Virus record (IMG/VR): IMGVR_UViG_3300021373_001696
Coordinates: 1 to 39,848 of that record
DNA from: a virus
DNA length: 39,848 nucleotides
Strand: one strand, 5' to 3'
The position numbers were made by a program, and so were the translations under genes. The notes under the pieces are model-generated. The model had not been told where the DNA came from, ran no database searches, and saw nothing but the letters and a program-made list of their open reading frames with translations. How positions within the stretch are numbered: the first letter of the stretch is position 1; every line of letters starts with the position of its first letter. Of the stretch, positions 33,483 through 39,752 are shown piece by piece.

Positions 33483-33736
33483 ATTGCGTTACTGTTTACG
33501 TATCCAACTATCTTCTTAGAACGAATCTTCTTCACGATGATTCTCTTGTCTCCTTTGTAGGTCTTGCCATAGTATTCTCTCTTGAGCCTACTCATGGTAT
33601 GTTCGCTGTGCGCCATAATATCCTGTGGGGTATCGTACCTGCACACCGCCCAGGCTTCAAGGTTGTATATGCGTTTACCCTTCTTGACTGCTATGTCAAG
33701 GGTCATGGAGTATATCGGGGGTCGTGAGCTTTGCAT
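33479..33736 (-). CDS. Small basic protein, unknown
   Basis: 85 residues from ATG 33736, or 75 from ATG 33706, which would reduce the overlap with the upstream gene from 41 to 11 bp and may be the true start. The lysine-rich body (KREYYGKTYKGDKRIIVKK) suggests nucleic-acid contact. No family is recognised. It is ATGA-coupled to the DUF3310 gene in the replication operon. Confidence 0.6.
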   Translation of the reverse strand: MQSSRPPIYSMTLDIAVKKGKRIYNLEAWAVCRYDTPQDIMAHSEHTMSRLKREYYGKTYKGDKRIIVKKIRSKKIVGYVNSNAI

Positions 33737-34049
33737 TCCACTTTCGTTTTAGTTTCTTAGAAATCCATACCATGTCTACCCTTTCGTCAATCTTCTCCCA
33801 CGTATCAGTGCGAGCCAGTATGACGCAGTTGTCCCCCTCTTTGTTTGGGATGAACAGAAGCAGGAAGTCGGTATCGAATTTAGGTACCGAGACGGTGAAG
33901 TCTTTGTCGTAGTTCTCTGCATGAACGGTGAACGTCATTGTCCTCCCGTTCTTTTTGCCTGAGAAAGTTTGGGGGCTGAGAAACTTCACGTCTCCCAACC
34001 CCCAATCAATCGCGGCGTATAGCCCGAACCCTTTAGAAAGGAAGGTCAT
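33696..34049 (-). CDS. Unknown beta-rich protein downstream of SSB
   Basis: 117 residues from ATG 34049, which overlaps the SSB-like stop by 17 bp. A longer frame to 34145 would run antiparallel-free over the SSB gene in another frame and is low-complexity Pro/Arg, so it is rejected. The body alternates hydrophobic strands (FTVSVPKFDTDFLLLFIP) with a basic C-terminus. Function is unknown; co-expression with SSB suggests a role in replication. Confidence 0.6.
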   Translation of the reverse strand: MTFLSKGFGLYAAIDWGLGDVKFLSPQTFSGKKNGRTMTFTVHAENYDKDFTVSVPKFDTDFLLLFIPNKEGDNCVILARTDTWEKIDERVDMVWISKKLKRKWNAKLTTPDILHDP

Positions 34050-34341
34050 CCTGTGCCACTTGGGCGTTAGACGCGGCCTTGGCCTCGCGCTTCTCCTTGG
34101 CGGCTTCGCTGTTAGGATTGAAGACACGGGCGCAGGCTTTGCCATTCTTGCTCATGAAGAGGGTAAGGTAGACGTTGCCACCACGACCTTCTTCGTCACG
34201 ACGAGTGACATACTGATCGAGCATGTCCTTGAGTTCGTTGTCCTTGAGTCGGACGTTCCAGCTCATCAGCTCGTTATTATCGTTGTACTTGGGGTCATCG
34301 GCCCAGCCGACGAGAACGGAGTCATACTTAGTATCGCTCAT
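34033..34341 (-). CDS. SSB-like protein with acidic DDLPF tail
   Basis: 102 residues. The first 75 residues are beta-rich with a W-N-V-R-L-K strand, a GNVYLTLFM strand and a final ACARVFNP strand, compatible with a small OB-fold. The end is a KREAKAASNAQ linker and then QDDLPF, the acidic hydrophobic tip that SSB proteins use to recruit partners. The neighbours (RecE-like, ERF-like, primase-helicase) fit an ssDNA-binding protein. No direct family match is claimed. It has its own promoter at 34384. Confidence 0.6.
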   Translation of the reverse strand: MSDTKYDSVLVGWADDPKYNDNNELMSWNVRLKDNELKDMLDQYVTRRDEEGRGGNVYLTLFMSKNGKACARVFNPNSEAAKEKREAKAASNAQVAQDDLPF

Positions 34342-34354
34342 TTTGTTTATTGAA

Positions 34355-34489
34355 TTAAAGGATTGTGTTTATTAGAATTGCTACAAAGGTAATCACTATG
34401 GAGTACACGGCAATCATAAATGTGCCATGAATTAAGTAGGTTACCCATTTATACTTTGAACCTAAGGTAGTCTTGGACAGGGCTTTCAC
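34355..34489 (-). CDS. Possible 44-residue membrane microprotein
   Basis: GTG-started frame overlapping the end of the RecE-like gene by 41 bp. It has a basic N-terminus (MKALSKTTLGSKYKW) followed by a single hydrophobic helix (HGTFMIAVYSIVITFVAIL). It contains the promoter proposed for the SSB gene, so coding and promoter calls compete. An internal ATG would leave a 20-residue peptide. Confidence 0.3.
   Translation of the reverse strand: MKALSKTTLGSKYKWVTYLIHGTFMIAVYSIVITFVAILINTIL
34384..34414 (-). promoter_or_regulatory. Bacteroidetes promoter upstream of SSB-like gene
   Basis: On the - strand, TACCTTTG (34384-34391) matches the -7 box and a TTG (34411-34413) lies 19-20 nt upstream as -33. 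The predicted leader to ATG 34341 is about 40 nt and A/C-rich. Confidence 0.55.
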
Positions 34490-35237
34490 CCTCTTCAAGG
34501 AATTTTTTGATGCGTTCGATAGCGTCATTGAATTTCATTTCGCCAGCGAAGAGAGTCTCTTCAGAACACTCTACGATTGCTGGCAGGTAAGGGTACGTCT
34601 TCTCTTGCACGAGCCAGTAGAATTCGTTTACACCGAAGACCTTAGTGTAGATGTACGCTTGGATGTCGTAACTGAAGTCACGGACGCTGTACCTGAACTT
34701 GGATACGGACTTGGTAGACTTAGAGTCTACGATGTATCCGTCACCGAGGCAGTCCAAGAACCCTTTGACCTTGACGGGTCCAAGCATCTCATTGAACTCA
34801 ACTTGGTAGTTGCCACTCGACAGGTACTGGTCAGCAAGCCCGCATTTTTCGAGCCTGTCAATCATGTCGTTAGCCATCTTCCAGTCGTCAGGGGACACGA
34901 GCTTCTTGCCTTCAGCCTCAGACTGCTCATTCATCTCTGCTTTGATTTTCTTAAACTCAGCAGACATACTTGGGCGCTTCATCTTCTTGACTGCGTCAGA
35001 ACACCATTCCAGGATCCTGTCGTCAGACATGATGGTGTAAGATTGCATCGCTTTCTCGCGCTCAAACAGGAGCATATCGTAGAGCGTACCGAAGTCGAGT
35101 GCTGGTGACTCGAACTTCAGCTCACGCTTCATGTACAGGTCGAACTTCGCCATATCGTCGAGTGCGACCTTGAGAGAGGAGTACGACAAGTGTGCCTTGC
35201 CATACCTCTCTTCTAAGGCTTTAGGGATATCAATCAT
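34449..35237 (-). CDS. RecE/exonuclease VIII-like 5'-3' exonuclease
   Basis: 262 residues. A PD-(D/E)XK exonuclease of the RecE/PDDEXK group: SPALDFGTLYDMLLF near residues 45-58, QVEFNEMLGPVKVKGFLD with D162, YIVDSKST with D171 and K173, and DFSYDIQAYIY with the Gln-Tyr motif of motif IV (Q193, Y195). It would resect dsDNA ends for annealing. Its start overlaps the ERF-like gene by ATGA, the classic pairing of exonuclease and annealing protein. Confidence 0.8.
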   Translation of the reverse strand: MIDIPKALEERYGKAHLSYSSLKVALDDMAKFDLYMKRELKFESPALDFGTLYDMLLFEREKAMQSYTIMSDDRILEWCSDAVKKMKRPSMSAEFKKIKAEMNEQSEAEGKKLVSPDDWKMANDMIDRLEKCGLADQYLSSGNYQVEFNEMLGPVKVKGFLDCLGDGYIVDSKSTKSVSKFRYSVRDFSYDIQAYIYTKVFGVNEFYWLVQEKTYPYLPAIVECSEETLFAGEMKFNDAIERIKKFLEEGESPVQDYLRFKV

Positions 35238-35776
35238 CGTACAAATTTCTTGAGACCAGATTTCTGCTTGTCAGTAAGGTCATCACCATACTTGCTGAGG
35301 ATGCTGTCGTAAGCCTTCTGCTTATCGGTTTGACCCTTGATGTAGTTCACGGCCTTGTCCATGATTGAGGTGTCTGACTTGGCTTCGCGGGGCTTCTTGG
35401 TCAGATTAATCCCTGATTCTTGTTTAGCAATCGCATCCGACACTTCATTCGCCGAAGCGATAGATGTATCAATACCGATACCAAGCATAGCCAAAGCACG
35501 ACCTACGGCTGACGTCTCGCAGTTCTCGATGTGGCTCGTCTTGTTGATGTTCGAGCTACCCTTGGTCTCGTGAGCATGGCCTGTAGCAATAGCCAGTCCA
35601 GTTTGGTCACGGATGGTGGTACACATGATGATATCAGTATCGTTCATGCGCTCGATGTTGGTTGTGATGCTCCAACCCTTGTACTGCTCCTCCTGACGGA
35701 AGAACTTGATGCGTTCGTTGACTTCAACGTACTGCTTGCCACGGATGTTCGTGGTCTTGAATTGATAGTTACTCAT
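35234..35776 (-). CDS. ERF-type single-strand annealing protein
   Basis: 180 residues. It contains YVEVNERIKFFR, ATGHAHE, SHIENCETSAVGRALAMLG and ASANEVSDAIAKQ, the core of the ERF superfamily of phage annealing proteins. It would bind resected ssDNA and anneal homologous strands. Adjacent RecE-like nuclease completes a two-component recombinase. The C-terminal third (from about 120) is charged and helical, possibly a partner-binding domain. Coupled to the upstream DnaA-like gene by ATGA. Confidence 0.82.
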   Translation of the reverse strand: MSNYQFKTTNIRGKQYVEVNERIKFFRQEEQYKGWSITTNIERMNDTDIIMCTTIRDQTGLAIATGHAHETKGSSNINKTSHIENCETSAVGRALAMLGIGIDTSIASANEVSDAIAKQESGINLTKKPREAKSDTSIMDKAVNYIKGQTDKQKAYDSILSKYGDDLTDKQKSGLKKFVR

Positions 35777-36186
35777 TTTTGTGGGATTTCTATTGAGTTG
35801 AGTTCGTTGCGCAGGATCGCGGCTTCTTGTTCCAGTAAGTAAATTTTGTTTGTGATTTCAGCAAGTTTGTCTGCCTTGTTTGTTGCGGATAGCCTGTTGT
35901 CTACGATTAGTTGAGCCTTCTCGTATAGCTCATTGTACCCCTTCCAAAACTTTAGGTTGTCTTCGTGGTTGAGCATCATGTGGGCTACTGTTGACCTATC
36001 TCTGTTTAGCACTTGCGCTACCTCTTGTTGGCTGTCAGCCCATTGTAATAGGGCTACTCCGATGGCGTTACGTGCTTTTACTTGGTCGGCTGTTCGGCTG
36101 TTGTCAGGTTTCATGTTTATTGCTGAGTAGAAGCTGTCTACCGACGATAGCATGAGTAGTTGTCTGTTGTGTGGATTGAATCTCAT
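35773..36186 (-). CDS. DnaA domain IV-like DNA-binding protein
   Basis: 137 residues. Residues about 36-75 form a helix-turn-helix with NRDRSTVAHM (61-70), very like the DnaA signature RDHSTVxHA that reads the DnaA box. There is no AAA+ domain. A C-terminal coiled coil (about 95-132) may mediate dimerisation. It could recognise a phage origin or act as a regulator; the operon position before recombination genes fits replication. The leader upstream is A/C-rich. Confidence 0.7.
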   Translation of the reverse strand: MRFNPHNRQLLMLSSVDSFYSAINMKPDNSRTADQVKARNAIGVALLQWADSQQEVAQVLNRDRSTVAHMMLNHEDNLKFWKGYNELYEKAQLIVDNRLSATNKADKLAEITNKIYLLEQEAAILRNELNSIEIPQK

Positions 36187-36301
36187 TATGTGAATTTAGT
36201 GTGTGTTGGGTTAATATCCAAGAAAAGAGCGGACTTTGTTTCTTCAGGTCACTCACGACCTTGTTGCAGGTTCTCCCTGCACACCATCCGCCCGCCCAGG
36301 G

Positions 36302-36643
36302 TCAGCGTTCTGACCTCATTTCTTTGGCGATTGTCTCGAAGATTGCCGCGTACTTAATCATGGCAATCATGGTACTCTCCATCTTATCGCGGAGGTTGTG
36401 CATCTCGATCTTTACCCCGTCATCATACCCGAAGATTTCGCATCGGTCATTGATGAAGTTTGAGGCTGTGCTGTTGTTGTGTTCTACGAACTGATTGAGG
36501 TGACCCGCAAGGGGTAACCTCACCCAGTCCAAAACATCTGATTCGAGAATGTCTTCGCAAGCAAAGACCTTGGCGACAACGTCCTCCTTGGAGTTGTCTG
36601 CGGTCATTGCCGCAACTATTTTGATGGCTCTTTCATTCGTCAT
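36302..36643 (-). CDS. Helical protein, unknown
   Basis: 113 residues, mostly helical, beginning MTNERAIKIVAAMTADNSK and ending in a charged EMRSER tail. No motif recognised. It starts within the stop of the 49-residue gene upstream (overlap 11 bp), so it is part of the coupled string of short early genes. After it, 115 bp without a gene or clear regulatory site separate it from the DnaA-like gene. Confidence 0.6.
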   Translation of the reverse strand: MTNERAIKIVAAMTADNSKEDVVAKVFACEDILESDVLDWVRLPLAGHLNQFVEHNNSTASNFINDRCEIFGYDDGVKIEMHNLRDKMESTMIAMIKYAAIFETIAKEMRSER

Positions 36644-36782
36644 TTGGGCGATGGTGGATTAAGACTGGGTCTCCTATGCCGCGCATGTCGGCGAAGTCCC
36701 AGTCGGGGGTTACACAAACGTCTCCAGTGTTCAGGCGGTATGCCCAAATGCACTCGTCTTCGGGGTTAATTACGATACTCAT
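36633..36782 (-). CDS. 49-residue acidic microprotein
   Basis: Reads MSIVINPEDECIWAYRLNTG and continues with CVTPDWDFADMRGIGDPV to HHRPNDE. It starts in a TAATG overlap with the upstream 48-residue gene and ends overlapping the next start by 11 bp. The tight coupling and balanced composition argue for a real gene. Function unknown. Confidence 0.55.
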   Translation of the reverse strand: MSIVINPEDECIWAYRLNTGDVCVTPDWDFADMRGIGDPVLIHHRPNDE

Positions 36783-36928
36783 TACTTGATTGGTTTTCCG
36801 TAAAGTTCTTCTTGTAGGCTGTCAAATTTTCTGCGCAGAAGGACAGACTTAGGATAGTTGTCTTTCTTGACGGCGTTTATTGCTTCGTCTGTTATGGACA
36901 TAAGTCTATGGAGTTGCTTGGTTGTCAT
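36782..36928 (-). CDS. 48-residue basic microprotein
   Basis: Begins MTTKQLHRLMSITDEAIN and ends EELYGKPIK, a lysine-rich helical peptide. It overlaps the upstream 59-residue gene by 23 bp and the downstream gene by TAATG. Function unknown; an anti-host early protein is possible by analogy with early phage microproteins, without direct evidence. Confidence 0.55.
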   Translation of the reverse strand: MTTKQLHRLMSITDEAINAVKKDNYPKSVLLRRKFDSLQEELYGKPIK

Positions 36929-37085
36929 CTTGCATCTTGAGTTTGAGTTTTGCTTCGTAGGAGTTCATGGTAGCCTCCAGCATAATCTGGTACAGGCGTT
37001 GCTCATGCCCTTCTGTTTCTTCGCGGCGAGTGCAGAGGTGTTCAATCATCTCTCGCATCTCGTTCATGTATTTATCGGTTATCAT
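36906..37085 (-). CDS. 59-residue helical microprotein
   Basis: Starts MITDKYMNEMREMIEHLCTR and is Met/Glu-rich, predicted as one or two long helices, ending DDNQATP. Overlaps the preceding gene by 14 bp and the next by 23 bp. No family recognised. Confidence 0.55.
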   Translation of the reverse strand: MITDKYMNEMREMIEHLCTRREETEGHEQRLYQIMLEATMNSYEAKLKLKMQDDNQATP

Positions 37086-37644
37086 GTGCGGCTAATAGTT
37101 GGCGTTCAAGTGACGCGATGGTTGCTTTGAGGATGTCAATCTCCTTCTTGAGTTCATCCTTCTCTTCGAGCCTACGTGCAGACGCCATGTCTACGGTCTC
37201 GAAGTTATCCTTCCACTCGTCAATCTCGGCGCGGGCTTGGACGTACCTGTCGTGCAGGGAGTTGTGTGCGCTGGAGATTGCCGCCATCTCGTCCTCCACG
37301 GAATCGAGGAAGACCCCGATGTATTCGAGGTCAGGGTTTGTCTCGCACGGGTCGCCGATAAATTTGCATCGGTCAGCGTAATCTTCGATGGCCTTGACGA
37401 TGCGCTTCTGTGCGCCTTCGATCGTGGTTTCCATGACGGGGATGTTCTTGCTCATCTTGGGTTGGACAGGAATGTTAGGGAGTGTGCCCACCAAGAACGC
37501 CTTGATTACTCTTGCGTCCTCGAAGTCGTCGTCCTCCACGCCATCAGACCAAAGCAGACGATTGACCGCTTCGATAGCCTGTGCCGCCGTGAACGTCTCG
37601 TTCGGGAGCGGGTTGTCGATGTTGTTCAGTTCTTCTTTAATCAT
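37072..37644 (-). CDS. Acidic coiled-coil protein, unknown
   Basis: 190 residues from ATG 37644, which forms ATGA with the 35-residue gene upstream; the longer frame is rejected because it would cover that gene. The C-terminal 50 residues are a charged coiled coil (LEEKDELKKEIDILKATIAS). The central part has DPCETNPDLEYIGVFLDSVE. Not assigned to a family. Confidence 0.6.
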   Translation of the reverse strand: MIKEELNNIDNPLPNETFTAAQAIEAVNRLLWSDGVEDDDFEDARVIKAFLVGTLPNIPVQPKMSKNIPVMETTIEGAQKRIVKAIEDYADRCKFIGDPCETNPDLEYIGVFLDSVEDEMAAISSAHNSLHDRYVQARAEIDEWKDNFETVDMASARRLEEKDELKKEIDILKATIASLERQLLAAHDNR

Positions 37645-37748
37645 TTTGCTAAGTATTCGTAGGTTAATCCTGCCAGCATCCACGCTACAAGTGTGATGCA
37701 AGTGTATGTGACCAGGAGGTAAAAGTGTTCTTTGTCTTCTCTTTTCAT
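37641..37748 (-). CDS. 35-residue membrane microprotein
   Basis: Charged start MKREDKEHFY is followed by one hydrophobic helix (LLVTYTCITLVAWMLAGLTY) and a short EYLAK tail. Both its start and stop are in ATGA overlaps with neighbours, strongly suggesting it is translated. It may modify the host membrane early in infection; this is inference. Confidence 0.6.
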   Translation of the reverse strand: MKREDKEHFYLLVTYTCITLVAWMLAGLTYEYLAK

Positions 37749-37930
37749 GCTGTCATTCTGTATATGCTCTCCAGTTCAGTCCATGTGACCTTCCTGAAGC
37801 TGTCTTCCACAGGGTTTAACGTGGAACTATCTGCCCATCGGTCACGCGCTTTCTTACGTGCTGACCTAATGTTCATGGCTTGCTGTGTGTTCCAGCCGCC
37901 ACCTTCAAAGTTGTAGATGTACCAGTTCAT
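37745..37930 (-). CDS. Small basic protein, unknown
   Basis: 61 residues from ATG 37930, beginning MNWYIYNFEGGGWNTQQAMN then a basic helix NIRSARKKARDRW. Its start is an ATGA overlap with the gene upstream, the reason for preferring it over a longer frame. No family recognised; the basic stretch might bind nucleic acid. Confidence 0.6.
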   Translation of the reverse strand: MNWYIYNFEGGGWNTQQAMNIRSARKKARDRWADSSTLNPVEDSFRKVTWTELESIYRMTA

Positions 37931-38175
37931 TGGTTCAGGTATCGCTCTTTGATTTCTTTCATCGGATCGTCGTAGTGTTCGCGGCGCAAGTCCCATTCAC
38001 TGAAGCTGTCTCCATCGCGCAGGTGGTTGGCGAGTTCGTCCAGCCAGTCACACTCGTACTGCTTTTGTCTGCCGTAGAAGCGTTCTTGAAGGATAATCAT
38101 TGCAATCTCTTGCAAGCTCTTGCGCTCAATCTCGCGGACTACGCCGTCGATGCGCTCTTGTTTAAATGTGCTCAT
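37927..38175 (-). CDS. Small charged protein, unknown
   Basis: 82 residues, helical and charged, starting MSTFKQERIDGVVREIERKS, with a Trp/Tyr-containing middle (QYECDWLDELANHLRDG). Its start follows a variant of the repeated early leader (38179-38190). Function unknown. Confidence 0.6.
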   Translation of the reverse strand: MSTFKQERIDGVVREIERKSLQEIAMIILQERFYGRQKQYECDWLDELANHLRDGDSFSEWDLRREHYDDPMKEIKERYLNQ

Positions 38176-38178
38176 GTT

Positions 38179-38190
38179 TGTTTGTGTTTA
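38179..38190 (-). repeat. Early-leader repeat, variant copy
   Basis: TAAACACAAACA on the - strand, two mismatches from the other three copies, 3 nt before the ATG at 38175. Its TAA is the stop of the upstream gene. Confidence 0.55.
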
Positions 38191-38325
38191 GTCTGTTTCT
38201 TCTTCGATACCGAGGGCGGCCAAGGCCTCGACCTCAATCTCTGCGAGAAGTTGTTCTGTGCGTTCGCTGTTACCCCCCATTGCATTGCGGGCATAGTCAA
38301 GGATGGCGAGCATATTGTCTTTCAT
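38188..38325 (-). CDS. 45-residue acidic microprotein
   Basis: Begins MKDNMLAILDYARNAMGG and ends ALGIEEETD. It is preceded by the exact repeated leader TAAACACTCACA at fixed spacing, which supports translation. Its stop TAA begins the leader of the next gene. Unknown function. Confidence 0.6.
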   Translation of the reverse strand: MKDNMLAILDYARNAMGGNSERTEQLLAEIEVEALAALGIEEETD

Positions 38326-38328
38326 GAT

Positions 38329-38340
38329 TGTGAGTGTTTA
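38329..38340 (-). repeat. Early-leader repeat TAAACACTCACA, copy 1
   Basis: Sits 3 nt before ATG 38325. The TAA is also the stop codon of the upstream 89-residue gene. Confidence 0.7.
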
Positions 38341-38607
38341 CTTGTTCTTGAGGTTACGCTCTATTCTTGCCTCGATGCCCATCATTTTCACACCCATGAC
38401 CCACTTGAAGCAGAAATCTGAAAGGTCACTCTTGAAGTTCTCCATCTCAGTGCCGTCATCGTCGAGGGTGTCGGTGACCTTGTGGTCAAGGTAGTTCCAT
38501 AGACGGTTCACGAAGTCGCTGTCGTGGCAGTGCTCGATGATGTCATTAAACTGCTTCCTTTGCTCAGGAGTGAGCAGGTCTGTTGTGGTTGTTACGTAGT
38601 AGTTCAT
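38338..38607 (-). CDS. Small acidic protein, unknown
   Basis: 89 residues, starting MNYYVTTTTDLLTPEQRKQF. Asp/His-rich middle (DIIEHCHDSDFVNRLWNYLD) and a basic end. No family recognised. It lies directly downstream of the tRNA in the same transcript and has the exact early-leader repeat before its start. Confidence 0.6.
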   Translation of the reverse strand: MNYYVTTTTDLLTPEQRKQFNDIIEHCHDSDFVNRLWNYLDHKVTDTLDDDGTEMENFKSDLSDFCFKWVMGVKMMGIEARIERNLKNK

Positions 38608-38610
38608 GTT

Positions 38611-38622
38611 TGTGAGTGTTTA
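38611..38622 (-). repeat. Early-leader repeat TAAACACTCACA, copy 2
   Basis: Sits 3 nt before ATG 38607, between the tRNA 3' end and the gene. Confidence 0.7.
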
Positions 38623-38630
38623 AATGTTTG

Positions 38631-38702
38631 TACCCCCAAGAGGAATCGAACCTCTATCTGCGGTTTAGGAAACCGATGCTCTATCCGTTGAGCTATGGGG
38701 AT
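38631..38702 (-). tRNA. tRNA-Arg (anticodon CCU)
   Basis: 72-nt cloverleaf: acceptor ATCCCCA/TGGGGGT (one G.U), D stem GCTC/GAGC, anticodon stem TCGGT/ACCGC with the outermost pair mismatched, loop TTCCTAA giving anticodon CCU, T stem AGAGG/CCTCT with loop TTCGAAT, discriminator A. CCA is not encoded (ACA follows). It reads AGG, a codon that is frequent in the late genes. It is embedded in the early operon rather than transcribed alone. Confidence 0.9.
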
Positions 38703-38836
38703 TGGTGTGCGCCGACTGCAGTTCGACGACTTCCCCCTGTCGTTTTATCGGATGGGGCGTTCCGCTACCTGTTCCCTTCTGTGGTGAGGTCGGGCATAGG
38801 ATCCACCTACACCAATTCACACCTCTGAACAGGAGA

Positions 38837-39451
38837 TTATTCCCACTCTTCCATGGGGTCTGTACCCTTCTCGGATGTGAAGCCGAGGTCTTGGAACAGC
38901 TTCAGTGCATCCTCTGTCACTTCGCGGTTGTACCCCGCTTCCGCTTCAGCACGTCCCGCCTCATCCTGTGGGTACGGGGTTCGACCCTCGCTGTCGAGTG
39001 TGATGCGCTTGGTCTCCTCGTTACGACCGAAGCTGTAGATGACGGACGGACATTGAACGCTGTCGTTCTCTGCCATGTCCAAGGCGCGTCCCTTCATGTA
39101 CTCGACACGGACAAGGCTCATGTAGATGCATCCTCGCCTATGGTTGAAGGACATCAGCACCCCGTAGGTAGCGGGGTCTTGGTCGTGTCTCTCCGCAAGA
39201 GCCTGTGCTTCTCGCAGGTAGTCTGCCCAGTATGAGTACGCCCCCTTAGGGTCGGTAGGGGAGACCACGATAGCCTCTTCGTCCGTGGCGAAGTAGTAGA
39301 ACCCGTAGGACTGAGGGTTGAGGAGTGCGTCACAGGTGACGATGTCCTGACCGAAGGCAATGGCGCGACCGATGGATTCGGCGAAGGCGCGGGTGTTGGT
39401 GTTATTGTTCAGCATTGTCTTGTGTGTTGATGATAGTGACTTAGGTGTCAT
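38837..39451 (-). CDS. Early protein, unknown
   Basis: 204 residues starting MTPKSLSSTHKTMLNNNTNT; a second Met at residue 13 is possible, but the first follows the exact early leader. Mixed alpha/beta with YGFYYFATDEEAIVVSP and an acidic C-terminus. No catalytic motif is evident. Between its stop and the tRNA lie 134 bp without a gene. As one of the first genes in the leftward operon it may act on the host. Confidence 0.6.
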   Translation of the reverse strand: MTPKSLSSTHKTMLNNNTNTRAFAESIGRAIAFGQDIVTCDALLNPQSYGFYYFATDEEAIVVSPTDPKGAYSYWADYLREAQALAERHDQDPATYGVLMSFNHRRGCIYMSLVRVEYMKGRALDMAENDSVQCPSVIYSFGRNEETKRITLDSEGRTPYPQDEAGRAEAEAGYNREVTEDALKLFQDLGFTSEKGTDPMEEWE

Positions 39452-39454
39452 GTC

Positions 39455-39466
39455 TGTGAGTGTTTA
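39455..39466 (-). repeat. Early-leader repeat TAAACACTCACA, copy 3
   Basis: Sits 3 nt before ATG 39451, in the 19-bp gap after the previous gene. Confidence 0.7.
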
Positions 39467-39470
39467 GGGT

Positions 39471-39692
39471 TTATTGCTTTGCTTCGTACATATCCATCAT
39501 GGCTTCCATGATTTCAAACAGCTCAATTCGAGAAGCCTCTTTGAGCGGGTTGGCTATGAACGGGTCGAACTCTTCGAGCCACGTCTGCATCATACCCATG
39601 AACATGAGGTGAGTGTGGATGGCAACGTCAGGGTGTACCTTGTCTCGGTTGTAGTCGGCGATGTGCGCCTCGGTGGATGTGGGTTGTTTCAT
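39471..39692 (-). CDS. Small acidic helical protein, unknown
   Basis: 73 residues from ATG 39692; an upstream TTG at 39722 lies in the promoter and is rejected. His-rich N-terminal part (HPDVAIHTHLMFMGMMQTW) and a Met/Glu-rich helical end. It is the first gene after the clear promoter at 39720-39751, so it should be among the earliest expressed. Unknown function. Confidence 0.6.
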   Translation of the reverse strand: MKQPTSTEAHIADYNRDKVHPDVAIHTHLMFMGMMQTWLEEFDPFIANPLKEASRIELFEIMEAMMDMYEAKQ

Positions 39693-39719
39693 GTGGTGTG
39701 AGGTTTGAATTGTCGTGGA

Positions 39720-39751
39720 CAAAGTTACAACGATTGTTTCTTATTTGCAAA
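39720..39751 (-). promoter_or_regulatory. Strong Bacteroidetes promoter for early operon
   Basis: On the - strand, TTTG (39748-39751), 20-nt spacer, TAACTTTG (39720-39727). This matches the published Bacteroidetes consensus TTTG-N19-21-TAnnTTTG fully. A second -7-like TAAATTTG overlaps the -33 box. Confidence 0.8.
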
Positions 39752-39752
39752 T

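Noticed and set aside
34473-35108. 211-codon + strand frame opposite the RecE-like exonuclease
   Set aside because: The exonuclease motifs are clear on the - strand; the opposing frame is Val/Leu/Arg-rich shadow sequence.
36187-36301. Regulatory region or small gene in the 115-bp gap
   Set aside because: No -7 box, convincing hairpin with U-tract or frame above a dozen codons was found.
38703-38836. Possible second tRNA next to tRNA-Arg
   Set aside because: No T-loop TTCGA-type sequence with flanking stem and no complete cloverleaf could be drawn.
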